Positions 17,094 to 29,697 of a stretch of DNA of 64,000 nt are shown piece by piece. Under the pieces are notes generated by a model. That model worked only from the letters and a program-made list of their open reading frames with translations. It did not search any database and had not been told where the DNA came from. The stretch comes from Vicingaceae bacterium (lineage in GTDB: Bacteria; Bacteroidota; Bacteroidia; Flavobacteriales_E; Vicingaceae). A program made the position numbers and the translations under genes. The stretch spans positions 1-64,000 of the forward strand of contig JAHYJH010000002.1 of assembly GCA_019429185.1 (NCBI GenBank), given 5' to 3'. Positions within the stretch are counted from its first letter, which is position 1. Every line of letters starts with the position of its first letter.

Positions 17094-19670
17094 ATGAAAA
17101 AAATTAATCTACTACTATCGTTTGTAATCGTATTTACATCTTTAGCCCTATCACAAAGCAATGTTTTAGTTATTGATTACAACAATAATTTCAGTAGTGA
17201 CCAAAGTAATAATGCAAGTAATATTTACAACCGGTTATTAGCTACTCAAACAAGTGTTCTTAGAGTAAATACCATCCCCGCAACTATAAACCCTGCTACT
17301 TACGACCAAGTTTGGATATTTGGAAATATGGGAACTCCCACTCCAGCACTACTTAATCCTATCATTACTTATATGAACAACGGTGGAGCCGTATATATTC
17401 AATCTGAAGTAAGTTGTTGCAACAATCCTGCAGCATTTGCCGATCAACTTATTGATGCAACTACTACTGCAGGTGGTTCTATAAGTCATAATATGACGAA
17501 AACTGGAAATTTTCAATATAACTCTTATTCAAACCTACTTTGTTCACCAACTATAAGCCACGGAGCTGCAGTTCGCCCATTTGTAGGTACTCCGCAAAGA
17601 AACATATTGTACGAAGCAACAAATGTATGTGGAGGGACTATTACAACGGGTGATGTTGTTGGTGTTCGGTTTTGTGCAGGTGATATGATCTCTGGTCAAG
17701 GTGCGTTAATTGTAAATGGTGATTTTAATATTTTTCCATTAAGTGGCACATGTGGTTCTGTCGGAATCTTAGGAACACCTAACAACAATGCTGTTATTGA
17801 TTTAATTTCAGATTTATTACCCGCCCTTGCTTGTAATGGTTCTGGAACACCTAGCACATTAACATTAACCGCAAATCCTGTTAATTTTTGTGGATCGACT
17901 CAATTAGGCTGGTTTTTTACTCCAGGAACTGGTGGTTGTGGCATCATAGGTTGCAACACAGATACTACTTTTAAATGGACATCAATAGCTGGTGATCCAA
18001 TAATTATAGGTGGTAATTTTAGTTGTGATACTTGTGCTTATCCAACTGCTTGGCCAACTGTGCCAACAACTTATTCACTAACTATGACTATTGGAGACTC
18101 AAATGCTTGTAATGGTTCATACAACACCTTAATCCCTATCACTGTTTTTCCTATGATGCCTCCTCTTGCTGATGCAGGAACAGATGATACACTTTGTTTT
18201 GGACAGTCGATGACTATTGGTGGCAACCCAACTGGTGCTGGTGGATCTGGTGGCCCTTACACGTATAGCTGGACACCCACAACAGGTCTTTCTAATCCTA
18301 CAATTGCAAACCCAGTAGTAACACCAACAGTATTAGGAACAGTAACATACACAGTGCAGGTCTCCGAATCTGGTGGCTGCCCTCCAGGCTTTAGTTCAGT
18401 TAATATTACAGCTATCTCTTGTTGTGTAGTATCAATAACAAACACATCAACTACTTCCACAAGTTGCAATAGTCAATGTGATGGTTCTGTAACAATAACA
18501 GCTAATGGGGGTGCTACTCAATATAGTGTAGATGGAATAAATTGGACAGCAAGTAATACTATTAACGGATTATGTGCAGGAAATTATTCAGTTTATGCTA
18601 CTGGTGGAACTTGTATTGATTCTACAACAATCACTATTAATGAACCAACCGCCATTACCATTCCAAGCACAATCACAGATGTTACTTGTAACGGAGGTTC
18701 TGATGGTCAAATAGTTGTTGCTCCTCAAGGTGGAGCTGGTGGATATAATTATAGCTGGTCTGTTTCTGGTATTGGTAACAGCCCGAATGCAACTAACCTT
18801 TCTGCAGGACAAGTTACAGTTACAGTTACTGACGCTAATGGATGTTCTAATGCTGTAACTCTTACTGTTGGAGAACCAGCTCCTCAAAATTTTATTACAT
18901 TTGAAGCTAGTAAATTAAGTGGTTGTTCTCCTTTGGATGTTGAGTTTTACAATACTACAGACACAAATTTAACGACAAGTATTTTATGGAATATTGGCAA
19001 TGGTTCTGCTTTAACTGTTGATACCGTTTCTAATACTTACACAACCCCTGGAACTTATGATGTTACCTTATCCATAATAGACACCACAGGCTGCGAAAGT
19101 TCACTTAAAAAAACTGCTTATATTACTGTTTTTGAAGACCCTATTGCAAACTTTTCTTCTTCACCAAATAAAGTAACTTTGTTTGATCCTATCATGTATT
19201 TCAATGATTTATCTCAAGCAAACATTATTTCTTGGGATTGGAATTTTGATGGGTTAGGAACTAGTAATGTTCAACATCCTAATTTTACTTTTCCAGGTGA
19301 TGATACAGCAAGCTATTTAATTGTATTAATTGTTGAGAATAACGATGGTTGTAAAGATACCACACGTAAATATGTTAAAATTGAAGGTGAATATGGAATA
19401 TTTGTTCCAACTGCTTTTACTCCTGATGATGATAATTTAAACGAAACATTTGCACCAAAAGGTTTTGGTATTAATAAAGATGCATATTCTTTCATGATTT
19501 TTAATAGATGGGGAGAACTAATTTTTAAATCGCATGATTTAGATAAAGGTTGGAACGGAACTTATAAAGGAAAACTTGTTGAAACTGGAAGTTATGCTTG
19601 GCGTCTAGAATTTAAAGATGTTAGCGGAAAAGAACAACAATATACTGGCAAAGTTTCTATTATCAAATAA
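17094..19670 (+). CDS. Secreted PKD/SprB-repeat protein with gliding-motility-type (T9SS type B) C-terminal domain
   Basis: CNGGSDGQIVVAPQGG repeat, PKD segment, C-terminal IFVPTAFTPDDDNLNETFAPKG...FNRWGELIF. Confidence 0.87.
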   Translation: MKKINLLLSFVIVFTSLALSQSNVLVIDYNNNFSSDQSNNASNIYNRLLATQTSVLRVNTIPATINPATYDQVWIFGNMGTPTPALLNPIITYMNNGGAVYIQSEVSCCNNPAAFADQLIDATTTAGGSISHNMTKTGNFQYNSYSNLLCSPTISHGAAVRPFVGTPQRNILYEATNVCGGTITTGDVVGVRFCAGDMISGQGALIVNGDFNIFPLSGTCGSVGILGTPNNNAVIDLISDLLPALACNGSGTPSTLTLTANPVNFCGSTQLGWFFTPGTGGCGIIGCNTDTTFKWTSIAGDPIIIGGNFSCDTCAYPTAWPTVPTTYSLTMTIGDSNACNGSYNTLIPITVFPMMPPLADAGTDDTLCFGQSMTIGGNPTGAGGSGGPYTYSWTPTTGLSNPTIANPVVTPTVLGTVTYTVQVSESGGCPPGFSSVNITAISCCVVSITNTSTTSTSCNSQCDGSVTITANGGATQYSVDGINWTASNTINGLCAGNYSVYATGGTCIDSTTITINEPTAITIPSTITDVTCNGGSDGQIVVAPQGGAGGYNYSWSVSGIGNSPNATNLSAGQVTVTVTDANGCSNAVTLTVGEPAPQNFITFEASKLSGCSPLDVEFYNTTDTNLTTSILWNIGNGSALTVDTVSNTYTTPGTYDVTLSIIDTTGCESSLKKTAYITVFEDPIANFSSSPNKVTLFDPIMYFNDLSQANIISWDWNFDGLGTSNVQHPNFTFPGDDTASYLIVLIVENNDGCKDTTRKYVKIEGEYGIFVPTAFTPDDDNLNETFAPKGFGINKDAYSFMIFNRWGELIFKSHDLDKGWNGTYKGKLVETGSYAWRLEFKDVSGKEQQYTGKVSIIK

Positions 19671-19791
19671 ACCTACAAAGTCTATTATCTTTCTGAAAAG
19701 TTGGATAAGTCATTTGAGTTTTTTCTAATAAACAATATTTCATAATAAAGGGGCGTTATATTTTCAACAAGTATAACTAAACTCCTTTATT

Positions 19792-20655
19792 ATGAACTCA
19801 TTGAAAAAACTGTGCTTTATAAGCACCCTACTAATCGTATGCCTAATTTCAACTTCTTTTAATAATACAACAGGCATTGTAATGTCTATTGAAACAGCAC
19901 TAAAACACCAACTTATTTCCTATAAATCTATTAACAAAGGTAGCCACAGCGGAAACTGTATGGATATGGAAATTACCAACATTAGCAAAAATAAATTAGT
20001 GCTAAAATTAGAATCTGGAAGAAATTTAACTTCTCTTGATACTAATAAACAAGACATTTTGGTTGTTAAAGAAGTTCTGTTTGTGTTAAATCCAGCAGAA
20101 ACGATAAAAAAAGAAGTATTTGGATTTTGCTCACAAGCACATAAATCTGCTCCGAAATTAGGAGAGACGTATGCCGTTGGAGAACTAAAAAATGATACTA
20201 TTATTCAACTTACAACATTTTTGTCGAAAAATAACTATCCTTTAAGTGCGATGCAAAATGCCATTTGGTCATTAACAGACAATAGACCTGTTGCATCAAT
20301 TTTTCATAAAAACAGAGATTCTATAGAAAGTTTGCAAGCATTTGTTGCTCAGTTTTATGAAAAAGTAACTCCTTGGTATTCTATACAATATTCAGATGCT
20401 GACAGCGGAATGGTTTCTAACAAAGCAACGACTATTTATGGCGAATTTGATGGTCGTTTAGATAAAAATACAATAGTTAAAATTGTGATTTACGACAAAT
20501 ATCAAATTTCTCAAGTTAGAAAAGAAATTGTTACTGCTCAAAAAGGAAACAAACATGCATTTAGCATAGCTGTTCATGATTTACCTTCAGGCAGGTATGA
20601 AATTCTATTTTCAACCTTTGGGGGCAGAGTGGATAGAAAATCATTTAGAATATGA
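19792..20655 (+). CDS. Secreted hypothetical protein
   Basis: Signal peptide; full-length ORF. Confidence 0.6.
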   Translation: MNSLKKLCFISTLLIVCLISTSFNNTTGIVMSIETALKHQLISYKSINKGSHSGNCMDMEITNISKNKLVLKLESGRNLTSLDTNKQDILVVKEVLFVLNPAETIKKEVFGFCSQAHKSAPKLGETYAVGELKNDTIIQLTTFLSKNNYPLSAMQNAIWSLTDNRPVASIFHKNRDSIESLQAFVAQFYEKVTPWYSIQYSDADSGMVSNKATTIYGEFDGRLDKNTIVKIVIYDKYQISQVRKEIVTAQKGNKHAFSIAVHDLPSGRYEILFSTFGGRVDRKSFRI

Positions 20656-20660
20656 TAAAA

Positions 20661-20692
20661 AAAATGCTGATTTATTTCTGAATCAGCATTTT
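20661..20692. terminator. Bidirectional intrinsic terminator between convergent genes
   Basis: AAAATGCTGATT-tatttctg-AATCAGCATTTT, perfect 12-bp stem between the 20655 and 20710 gene ends. Confidence 0.85.
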
Positions 20693-20709
20693 AATTAAAC
20701 TAAAAAATT

Positions 20710-22686
<1,977 letters not shown>

Positions 22687-22696
22687 TTAGCGAAAA

Positions 22697-22704
22697 CAAA
22701 TATA
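22697..22704 (-). promoter_or_regulatory. Candidate -7 element TATATTTG upstream of gyrB
   Basis: caaatata on plus strand about 38 nt upstream of the gyrB ATG. Confidence 0.4.
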
Positions 22705-22778
22705 CCTATTATGTCATTGGATTTGCTTATAAAAAATAAGCTAAATCATATTTTTTATTAACAATTCGATTAACATTT

Positions 22779-23417
22779 TTAAGCAGCACAAGGAATTCTT
22801 AAATCAATAAAGCTAAGTTGCCATGAACCATTTATTTGAGAGAAATAAAAAGTGTAATTATGGGTATTTACAACGGTAATTTTTATGGTTTCGCTAATAA
22901 ATTGAATTGCCTGAATTTCTTTCTCATTCAAATTGGCATAATTCCAAATTTCACTGTCATTTAAGGGGTTTATATTTTCCTGAAAACAACCTTGTTTGTC
23001 GTAGCTATTTTTTTCACAAACTATTTTTGGCAACTTTTCCTCAACAGGCATTAAACTTAATGAATCAAACAAAAGACTAAAAAACCCTTGCTTTGTTGTT
23101 GACGATTTATAATTTTCAATTTCATAAATCTTGCTTACTTCTGGCATAGCTCCCGAATTTTCTATAATGTACAAACCATAATCTTTATAAAAAAGTTGGT
23201 TGAACGCTGCTGCATTTTTAGTTTCTATTGCAGTTACCAATTGCTGATAAAATTGCAAAAAGGAATTAGTATTAGGCATTAATTTAGCGTTTTCTACTGT
23301 TATCAAGCCTGTTTTTACTGTAAGTGAATCTAATTGTTGTTGCTGAGTAGATTCGTTGGTTTGGTTGTCTGTACAAGCAATAAGAAAAAACAGAAATATA
23401 AAAATATAAGGCTTCAT
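22779..23417 (-). CDS. Hypothetical lipoprotein
   Basis: Lipobox FFLIAC; 9 nt downstream of the preceding gene. Confidence 0.65.
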   Translation of the reverse strand: MKPYIFIFLFFLIACTDNQTNESTQQQQLDSLTVKTGLITVENAKLMPNTNSFLQFYQQLVTAIETKNAAAFNQLFYKDYGLYIIENSGAMPEVSKIYEIENYKSSTTKQGFFSLLFDSLSLMPVEEKLPKIVCEKNSYDKQGCFQENINPLNDSEIWNYANLNEKEIQAIQFISETIKITVVNTHNYTFYFSQINGSWQLSFIDLRIPCAA

Positions 23418-23426
23418 TTTATGATA

Positions 23427-23981
23427 TTAATATGTTTTAGCTACAATCAAATTATGAAGATACAAACGTGCTTTTTTTCTTAATGTTTTCATTTGTCTAT
23501 TTGATTTACCTAATTCAATATTGAAATTATCAAAGGTTTGAATTTTACCATTTAAAATAAATCTAAAAATACTATGTGAGTAGTTGCAAACAACAGGATC
23601 GTGCAGTAACTGTATTTCTAATTGATTGCTTTTATCTTGTGATTCAATAAAGTAAGGAAATAATTCTTCTTTAACTAAATTAAAAAAAACAACTTCTTTA
23701 CCTTCGTATTTCTCAAAGTTTTCTATTTCTGATATACTAAATAAAACATCTTCTTTTTGAGAATATTTATTATTTAAACCTGACCGATTAACAGAAATAT
23801 CAGATAGTGTTTTTACTAAAAATTTATAGGGTATTTGAACAACTTCGTCAGGATTTACTCTATAATATAACTTTTCCCCTATTTCAAATTTATCAATAAC
23901 TGGCTTGTTATTCCAATGAAGACGTAAAGGAATATAGTCTAGATTACATTCATTATTAGTTGTTTGCAACTTCAAAACCAC
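23427..23981 (-). CDS. Hypothetical protein, third gene of TIGR04255-like operon
   Basis: Full-length ORF overlapping the upstream gene by 26 nt; no family recognised. Confidence 0.6.
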   Translation of the reverse strand: MVLKLQTTNNECNLDYIPLRLHWNNKPVIDKFEIGEKLYYRVNPDEVVQIPYKFLVKTLSDISVNRSGLNNKYSQKEDVLFSISEIENFEKYEGKEVVFFNLVKEELFPYFIESQDKSNQLEIQLLHDPVVCNYSHSIFRFILNGKIQTFDNFNIELGKSNRQMKTLRKKARLYLHNLIVAKTY

Positions 23982-24429
23982 TCATCAAAAATTCAAGAAC
24001 TAACTTTCTAATGTCTAAATCATCATAATCATAAAATTCCGAAAAACTATCTTGTAGCTTATATCCCGAAAAGCTAGAAAAAGAATCTCCAAACTCATCT
24101 ATAGATAAAAGATGAACTCCTTTGATTGATGAAAAAGTCATTAACACTTCATTTTCTCCTCCATACATCATTTTGATTTTTGGGAAAAGAGTAGCAGAAG
24201 TATCTTGACATTTAGTTTGTCTGTGTAATTCTAAAATCACCTTAATTAAAACCTCATTTTGAGGGGGTGTAAAGTTATATTTTTGAGAAAGTTTATTATA
24301 ACTTTGATCCAAACTATTTGTATCAATGTTTGTTATTGATCTAGAAAAATACTGTGGTTCATTTTCACCTTTATATAAAGCTGAAGATGTGTCACTCTTC
24401 TCTATTAATAAATTATCAAATTCATTCAT
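23956..24429 (-). CDS. Hypothetical protein, second gene of TIGR04255-like operon
   Basis: Overlaps neighbours by 8 and 26 nt; no family recognised. Confidence 0.6.
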   Translation of the reverse strand: MNEFDNLLIEKSDTSSALYKGENEPQYFSRSITNIDTNSLDQSYNKLSQKYNFTPPQNEVLIKVILELHRQTKCQDTSATLFPKIKMMYGGENEVLMTFSSIKGVHLLSIDEFGDSFSSFSGYKLQDSFSEFYDYDDLDIRKLVLEFLMSGFEVANN

Positions 24430-25147
24430 ATTTTGAAGTTAATTTATATGTTGTTGAACCAAAAAAGATTTTATTTTTAAATTCTCTCAATTCATCGAAT
24501 ATGTCCCAAATATTATCAATATTCAAACTTAAATTACTTTGCATAAAAACATCAATATCTAATACCATGAAGTTTTTATTGTCCTCTTTTTTAATATATT
24601 CTCTAATTAATCCTTTTATGTTTTTATTTTTGTTTGGCAAAAGTATTTCTAAATTAAACCCCTCCATTTCTTCATTTAATCCCTTTGGCAATATTGGTAA
24701 TAAATAGAAATCATCCCTTAAGTCAGTTTTATGTTGGAGTTCAAATTTATTAATGTATCTAATTCCTATTCTTGTTATTTTTAAAAAATTAAACTCATTA
24801 ATAAAATCTTCCCATATTTGTTTTGGTTCTGATATAAAATTTTGCCAATCAGTATATCCTTTTATTTTGTTAAATGCTACTCCATTAATCCTTAATTGAC
24901 AAACCCTTCCTTCATCTTCTTTAGTTAAATTAACTCCAGCAATTAATTTATTTTGATTTATAGTTGAGTCAAGATTAATTCCAATATTATATTCTAGTAT
25001 GTCACCCATTTTAGGGTAGTTAGCTACTTTTTCAGTTGAAAATTCTTTTAATTTATCAACAGTTAATTTATCATCTAAATCGAATTTAAAATCTATTAAT
25101 GCTTCCTGAATAGGTGCGTTCTTTAAATTTCTAACCTTATTTTCCAT
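24422..25147 (-). CDS. TIGR04255-like family protein
   Basis: KNAPIQEALIDFKFDLDD N-terminal signature and RIGIRYINKFEL. Confidence 0.75.
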   Translation of the reverse strand: MENKVRNLKNAPIQEALIDFKFDLDDKLTVDKLKEFSTEKVANYPKMGDILEYNIGINLDSTINQNKLIAGVNLTKEDEGRVCQLRINGVAFNKIKGYTDWQNFISEPKQIWEDFINEFNFLKITRIGIRYINKFELQHKTDLRDDFYLLPILPKGLNEEMEGFNLEILLPNKNKNIKGLIREYIKKEDNKNFMVLDIDVFMQSNLSLNIDNIWDIFDELREFKNKIFFGSTTYKLTSKYE

Positions 25148-25322
25148 TTCAAATATTGACTTTCACAATAGTAATAAAAAAACACTATCTAAGACTAGAT
25201 TTAACAATTTTTGTGATGTAAAGCTATAAATAATTTATAAATCTCAAATCGGTTTAATAATAATTTTTGAACTACAGATTGTTAATCTAATATCCTCTAT
25301 TATTTATAACTCATCCCTTATT

Positions 25323-26948
25323 TTATTCCAAAAGCTCCTCAATCACGTTTCCATCGCAAGAGGAAGGCATGGCAACTCCCAAAATTACGGAAAGCGTTGC
25401 TGCAATATCTGCAATAGCTACTTGTTCTGTTCTTACTCCTTGTTTTATATTGGTTCCGTACCACAACAATGGCACATGCGTATCATAATTATAAGGCGAA
25501 CCATGTGTGGTTCCTTTTTTGGTCCATTTGTTTATCCAACCCGAAGCTAATACAAACATCACATCTCCCGAACGCACCTGATGAAATCCTCTTTGAACAT
25601 TCCCCATGATTTTATCGGTAAACTCAGCTGCTTTTAAGTTGGTTGCCGAAACTGCTTTTACAATACCTTGTTGTGTCAACATAAAGTTTACCGAAACATT
25701 TTCTATTTCAATTAAATTTAATTGATGTTCCTTAATTAAATCGTGATTAAAAAACAGTTGGTAATTCGATAAGTTTGCTACTAAATTTGCTACCTTAAAT
25801 TTTTCAAAAAGAGCAGCATTTATGCTAGTTAAAGTAGCTTTTTCTTCAAAATACCCACTAGGAATTTTATTGTCAATGGTATGTTGAGGAATATCTGCCA
25901 CACCATGGTCGGCAGTTAAAAAAACTAAAAACTCTCCCTTACCTACTTGAGTTTCTAAAAAAGTTAACAATTCAGCCATTTCTCTGTCCAAACGCAAATA
26001 CGTATCTTGAATTTCTACCGAATAAGGTCCAAATTGATGTCCGATATAATCTGTAGAAGAAAAACTTATGGTAAGCAAATCGGTAATCTTATCACTACCT
26101 AATTGCTCATTTTTAATCACTTCAAAAGCCAATTCTTTTAAAATGGTGTTTCCAAAAGGAGTTGTTTTTATTAGGTCATAATTTTTATTGGCTTTTCTCA
26201 ACTTTGGTAAATCATGAGGAAAAACAGGGGCTTTTTCGCCCTCAAAAACTTCCTCATAAGGATTGTTGTCGGCAATACTTTCGGTATAATCATGTATAGG
26301 TAAAAGTGTTTCCCAAGGTTTTTGTAAATAGGTATTAGCGGTATTTTTTTGATTCAATTCGTTTAACCATTTAGGTAGTTCTTGCATATAATACGTACTA
26401 GAAATCCATTTTCCTTCATCTTCTCCAGCAAACCAATAAGCAGCATCAGCCTGATGTCCGGCAGGTAAAATAGCTCCTCTGTCTTTAATAGAAATTCCTA
26501 TTACTTTAGCTTGTTTATTAGCCGACTTCAACTCATCGGCAATGGTAGTAACCAATAGTTTATTTGGCGACATTTTTCCCATAATGGTTGTTGTGCCAAC
26601 TGATTCATAATTATCATCGGAAGTACAATAGGTTTTTGTTTTATTGGTTTTGTCGTACCAAGTATTAGCAATGATGCCATGGTTGGCAGGAGTTGTTCCT
26701 GTATAAATTGAAGCATGACCAGGAGCGGTATAGGTAGGCATATAGTTAAAATGCGTTTGTTCACAGTTGAAACCATTATTTACCAACTTTTTAAAACCAT
26801 CATCACCAAATTTATCCCAAAAACGAATTAAATAATCGTAACGCATTTGATCTACTACAATACCCACTACCAATTTAGGTTGTTTTTGCTGTGCTTGTGC
26901 AAAAAATATGCTTGTAACTAAGGAAATAACTAATAATAGATGCTTCAT
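25323..26948 (-). CDS. PafA-like alkaline phosphatase
   Basis: KLVVGIVVDQMRYDYL, MPTYTAPGHASIYTGTTPANHGI nucleophile region, FLTADHGVADIP. Confidence 0.88.
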   Translation of the reverse strand: MKHLLLVISLVTSIFFAQAQQKQPKLVVGIVVDQMRYDYLIRFWDKFGDDGFKKLVNNGFNCEQTHFNYMPTYTAPGHASIYTGTTPANHGIIANTWYDKTNKTKTYCTSDDNYESVGTTTIMGKMSPNKLLVTTIADELKSANKQAKVIGISIKDRGAILPAGHQADAAYWFAGEDEGKWISSTYYMQELPKWLNELNQKNTANTYLQKPWETLLPIHDYTESIADNNPYEEVFEGEKAPVFPHDLPKLRKANKNYDLIKTTPFGNTILKELAFEVIKNEQLGSDKITDLLTISFSSTDYIGHQFGPYSVEIQDTYLRLDREMAELLTFLETQVGKGEFLVFLTADHGVADIPQHTIDNKIPSGYFEEKATLTSINAALFEKFKVANLVANLSNYQLFFNHDLIKEHQLNLIEIENVSVNFMLTQQGIVKAVSATNLKAAEFTDKIMGNVQRGFHQVRSGDVMFVLASGWINKWTKKGTTHGSPYNYDTHVPLLWYGTNIKQGVRTEQVAIADIAATLSVILGVAMPSSCDGNVIEELLE

Positions 26949-27080
26949 GGTTCAAAAATTTAAACCACAAATTTACATTTTAAAAACTATACTTATTGGG
27001 AAAAGATGTTATGATAATGTTAGCTGTTTTCCCACGAATTCACGAATTTCTCGATTGAAAAAAATAAAATGAACACAAAA

Positions 27081-27118
27081 AACCCTCCCGATGATAAGTC
27101 AAAATCACCGAGAGGGTT
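27081..27118 (-). terminator. Intrinsic terminator downstream of RDD family gene
   Basis: Minus strand AACCCTCTCGGTGAT...ATCATCGGGAGGGTTTTTTG, full stem with G-U pairs followed by a T-run. Confidence 0.85.
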
Positions 27119-27144
27119 AAAAGAAGGTTTTTTTTAAGGTTTAA

Positions 27145-27729
27145 TTATTTTTTAAAAACAGCTGTTTTCGCTATTAAATCATGAATAGCTTGTCTTTTAT
27201 CTCCAAGAACAAAGAAACAACCTATAAAAATTATTAATCCAGCTATAGAACCAATAGTTCCTAAAATAGCAACACCAGTAACACCAGCTAATAAAGCCAA
27301 TATTGTTCCTGAATATTTTAATAATGCTCTTGTCCATAATGCACCAGCAGCAGCAGCAGTACCATCTTGATTGGCATTTTTAATTTTCAATAACATTTTA
27401 CCAGGTGTTTGACCTGTTATTCCTTCCATCACAAATAGCACTAAGGACATTAAATAAATGCCTGCTAATGTTCCTATCATTCCTCCAAGCATTGCTCCAA
27501 AACCTCCCATTAAAGCATCGCCTTCAGCACTTCCTGTGGCGGCTTGTGATCCAAAAAATATTCCTATTAAGGTTGCTCCTAAAGCCATACCTAAAATACT
27601 TCCAACAATTGCATTAAATACAAAGTCTATTAAATATGCTCCTAAACGTGGTCCAAATCCTATTCTGTTAGAATTGTTATCAGAAGCAACTTCTTGATTT
27701 ACTTCTGTAGTTGTAGTTTCTTCACTCAT
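27145..27729 (-). CDS. RDD family membrane protein
   Basis: RIGFGPRLGAYLIDFVFNAIVGS, GQTPGKMLLKIK. Confidence 0.85.
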   Translation of the reverse strand: MSEETTTTEVNQEVASDNNSNRIGFGPRLGAYLIDFVFNAIVGSILGMALGATLIGIFFGSQAATGSAEGDALMGGFGAMLGGMIGTLAGIYLMSLVLFVMEGITGQTPGKMLLKIKNANQDGTAAAAGALWTRALLKYSGTILALLAGVTGVAILGTIGSIAGLIIFIGCFFVLGDKRQAIHDLIAKTAVFKK

Positions 27730-27860
27730 AATTTTTAGTTTTAGTTAATATTAATTTGTTTTGTTTTAGGCAACTAAAATAGAACATTTAGTAAAAATTA
27801 CAACTTTTATCTAAAAAATGTTATTAACAATCTATGAAAAATGGTAGTTAGTCTAAGAGC

Positions 27861-29573
27861 TTATTTTTTGCTCCACTCCTTAAAATTAGGGTCTTTCTCG
27901 TTTTGTTTAAGCAGTTCATAATTGTTGAAATAAATCTTCTTTTCTAGTTTCAAATCAATGTTTTCTATCTTTCCCAACGCTCTTTTTAGGGTAATAATTT
28001 GTTCTTTTTCACCAAAATAGTTACTCCATTGTTCAAAATCATTGTTAATCTTACACTTATTTATTGCAATAATTTCATCATTGACTGAAACGCCACTTTT
28101 TTCAGCAATTGAATTGGGATAGAGCGAATCAACAACACATAAATTATTTTCATAGCGTACTTTAAAGCCGAATTTTGCTTCATTATAATTGCTTGATGGC
28201 GAAATCTTCAGCTCACATCCAATATAAGTTAAGGCTTCCTCTAAAAAAGGGGTAAAATCTGCTGTACCATGAATAAGTTGATCATAAATTTCATTAAAAG
28301 AAGCTCCAGCTATTTTTTCTACTGATTTTTTATAATCTAAATCGCTTACTCCCTTACCTTTTTTAGCAAAATCGGTATAAAGGAGTTTCATCACATCTTT
28401 TAATACTTTTTTGTTACTGGTATTTTTCATGATAAAAATATCGGTAATAAAAGCAATTAACGCTCCTTCGGTATAAATAGAACCTTTTCTGTTGGGAATT
28501 CCTTTTACATAACCATCTAACCAAGTATCAAAGGAAGAAGCTGCTACAGACATATTTTCTACACCAAAATTAGTGTAGTGTCTTTCTAGTAATTTATCAA
28601 ACGTACTTTTGTATTGAGTCCAATCAAACACACCAGAACTCAGCAGATATTTGTCTCCAAAATAAGTGGTAACGCCTTCATCCAAATAGCCTAAAACGGT
28701 GTAGTTTTCTTTGGTATAATCGTAAGGGTACATTTCAATAGGTCGAATTTGTTTTACATTCCAAGTGTGATATAATTCGTGGGAACTAACTCCCAAAAGT
28801 TCATTATACCAACCTTTTTCATTCATAATGTCATACGATGGTCCCAAAGAAATTACCGTAGAATTACTATGTTCTACACCATGATACGTTCTAAAAGGGA
28901 GGATTTGAAATAAAAAATGGTATTCTTTTGTGGGAAATTCTCCATAATCATTTATTTGGTTGGCAATAAACTTTTTAAAGTCATTTTCTAATTTGTTAAA
29001 GTCGGGCTTACATTCGCCTTGAAACCACAAATGAAAAAGCACCTTACTTTCTTGAAAAGAATGGTGTTTTAAAGAGTTACTGGCAATAAACGGACAATCT
29101 ACCAATTCATGAAAATCTTTTGCCTCAAATTGATGTGTTTTTGTTTGTCTTAACCCAGTAGCTAATTTGTAAGTTTTAGGCAGTTTAAGTTCTAAATAAC
29201 ATTTTTCGTTGATTCTTTTTGAATCATACAAGAAGCAATTTACACCATTAACATACAACTGATTGTCATCTAAATAAGATGAACCAGCATTAATTTCAGC
29301 AGCGTAATAATTATACTTGATATGAAGTTGTGCTGTTTTTTCTGTATTTATTTCCCACAAGTCTTTTTTTAATTTTTTAAAAGAAAGCGGTTTCCCTTTT
29401 TCATCATAGGGTTGGAATTTTTGAATGTTTTTAGCAAAATTTCCCAATTCATACCTTCCTGGACGCCATGCTGGCAATTGAACCAGTTGTGTTGATTGTG
29501 AGTTGGTGTCTATAATAAATTCAATGTCAATAAAATGTGAATTTGGCTGTTGGTAAGAAATAATATACTGCAT
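27861..29573 (-). CDS. M61-type glycyl aminopeptidase-like protease with PDZ domain
   Basis: SSHELYHTWNVKQIRP HExxH-type motif, LDEGVTTYFGD; start placed at MQYIIS. Confidence 0.9.
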   Translation of the reverse strand: MQYIISYQQPNSHFIDIEFIIDTNSQSTQLVQLPAWRPGRYELGNFAKNIQKFQPYDEKGKPLSFKKLKKDLWEINTEKTAQLHIKYNYYAAEINAGSSYLDDNQLYVNGVNCFLYDSKRINEKCYLELKLPKTYKLATGLRQTKTHQFEAKDFHELVDCPFIASNSLKHHSFQESKVLFHLWFQGECKPDFNKLENDFKKFIANQINDYGEFPTKEYHFLFQILPFRTYHGVEHSNSTVISLGPSYDIMNEKGWYNELLGVSSHELYHTWNVKQIRPIEMYPYDYTKENYTVLGYLDEGVTTYFGDKYLLSSGVFDWTQYKSTFDKLLERHYTNFGVENMSVAASSFDTWLDGYVKGIPNRKGSIYTEGALIAFITDIFIMKNTSNKKVLKDVMKLLYTDFAKKGKGVSDLDYKKSVEKIAGASFNEIYDQLIHGTADFTPFLEEALTYIGCELKISPSSNYNEAKFGFKVRYENNLCVVDSLYPNSIAEKSGVSVNDEIIAINKCKINNDFEQWSNYFGEKEQIITLKRALGKIENIDLKLEKKIYFNNYELLKQNEKDPNFKEWSKK

Positions 29574-29697
29574 AATTAATTGATTTTTTATAGCAGCAAA
29601 GGTAATGTTCAAGTAAAGAAATTTTGAATTTTGAATGATTAATTATGAATTAATTTTCTTTTATAAATATCTTTCAAGACTTTACTAATTTTACGCC

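Noticed and set aside
18257-18887. Two minus-strand ORFs (70 and 99 aa)
   Set aside because: Antisense to the PKD/SprB-repeat protein; arise from repetitive composition.
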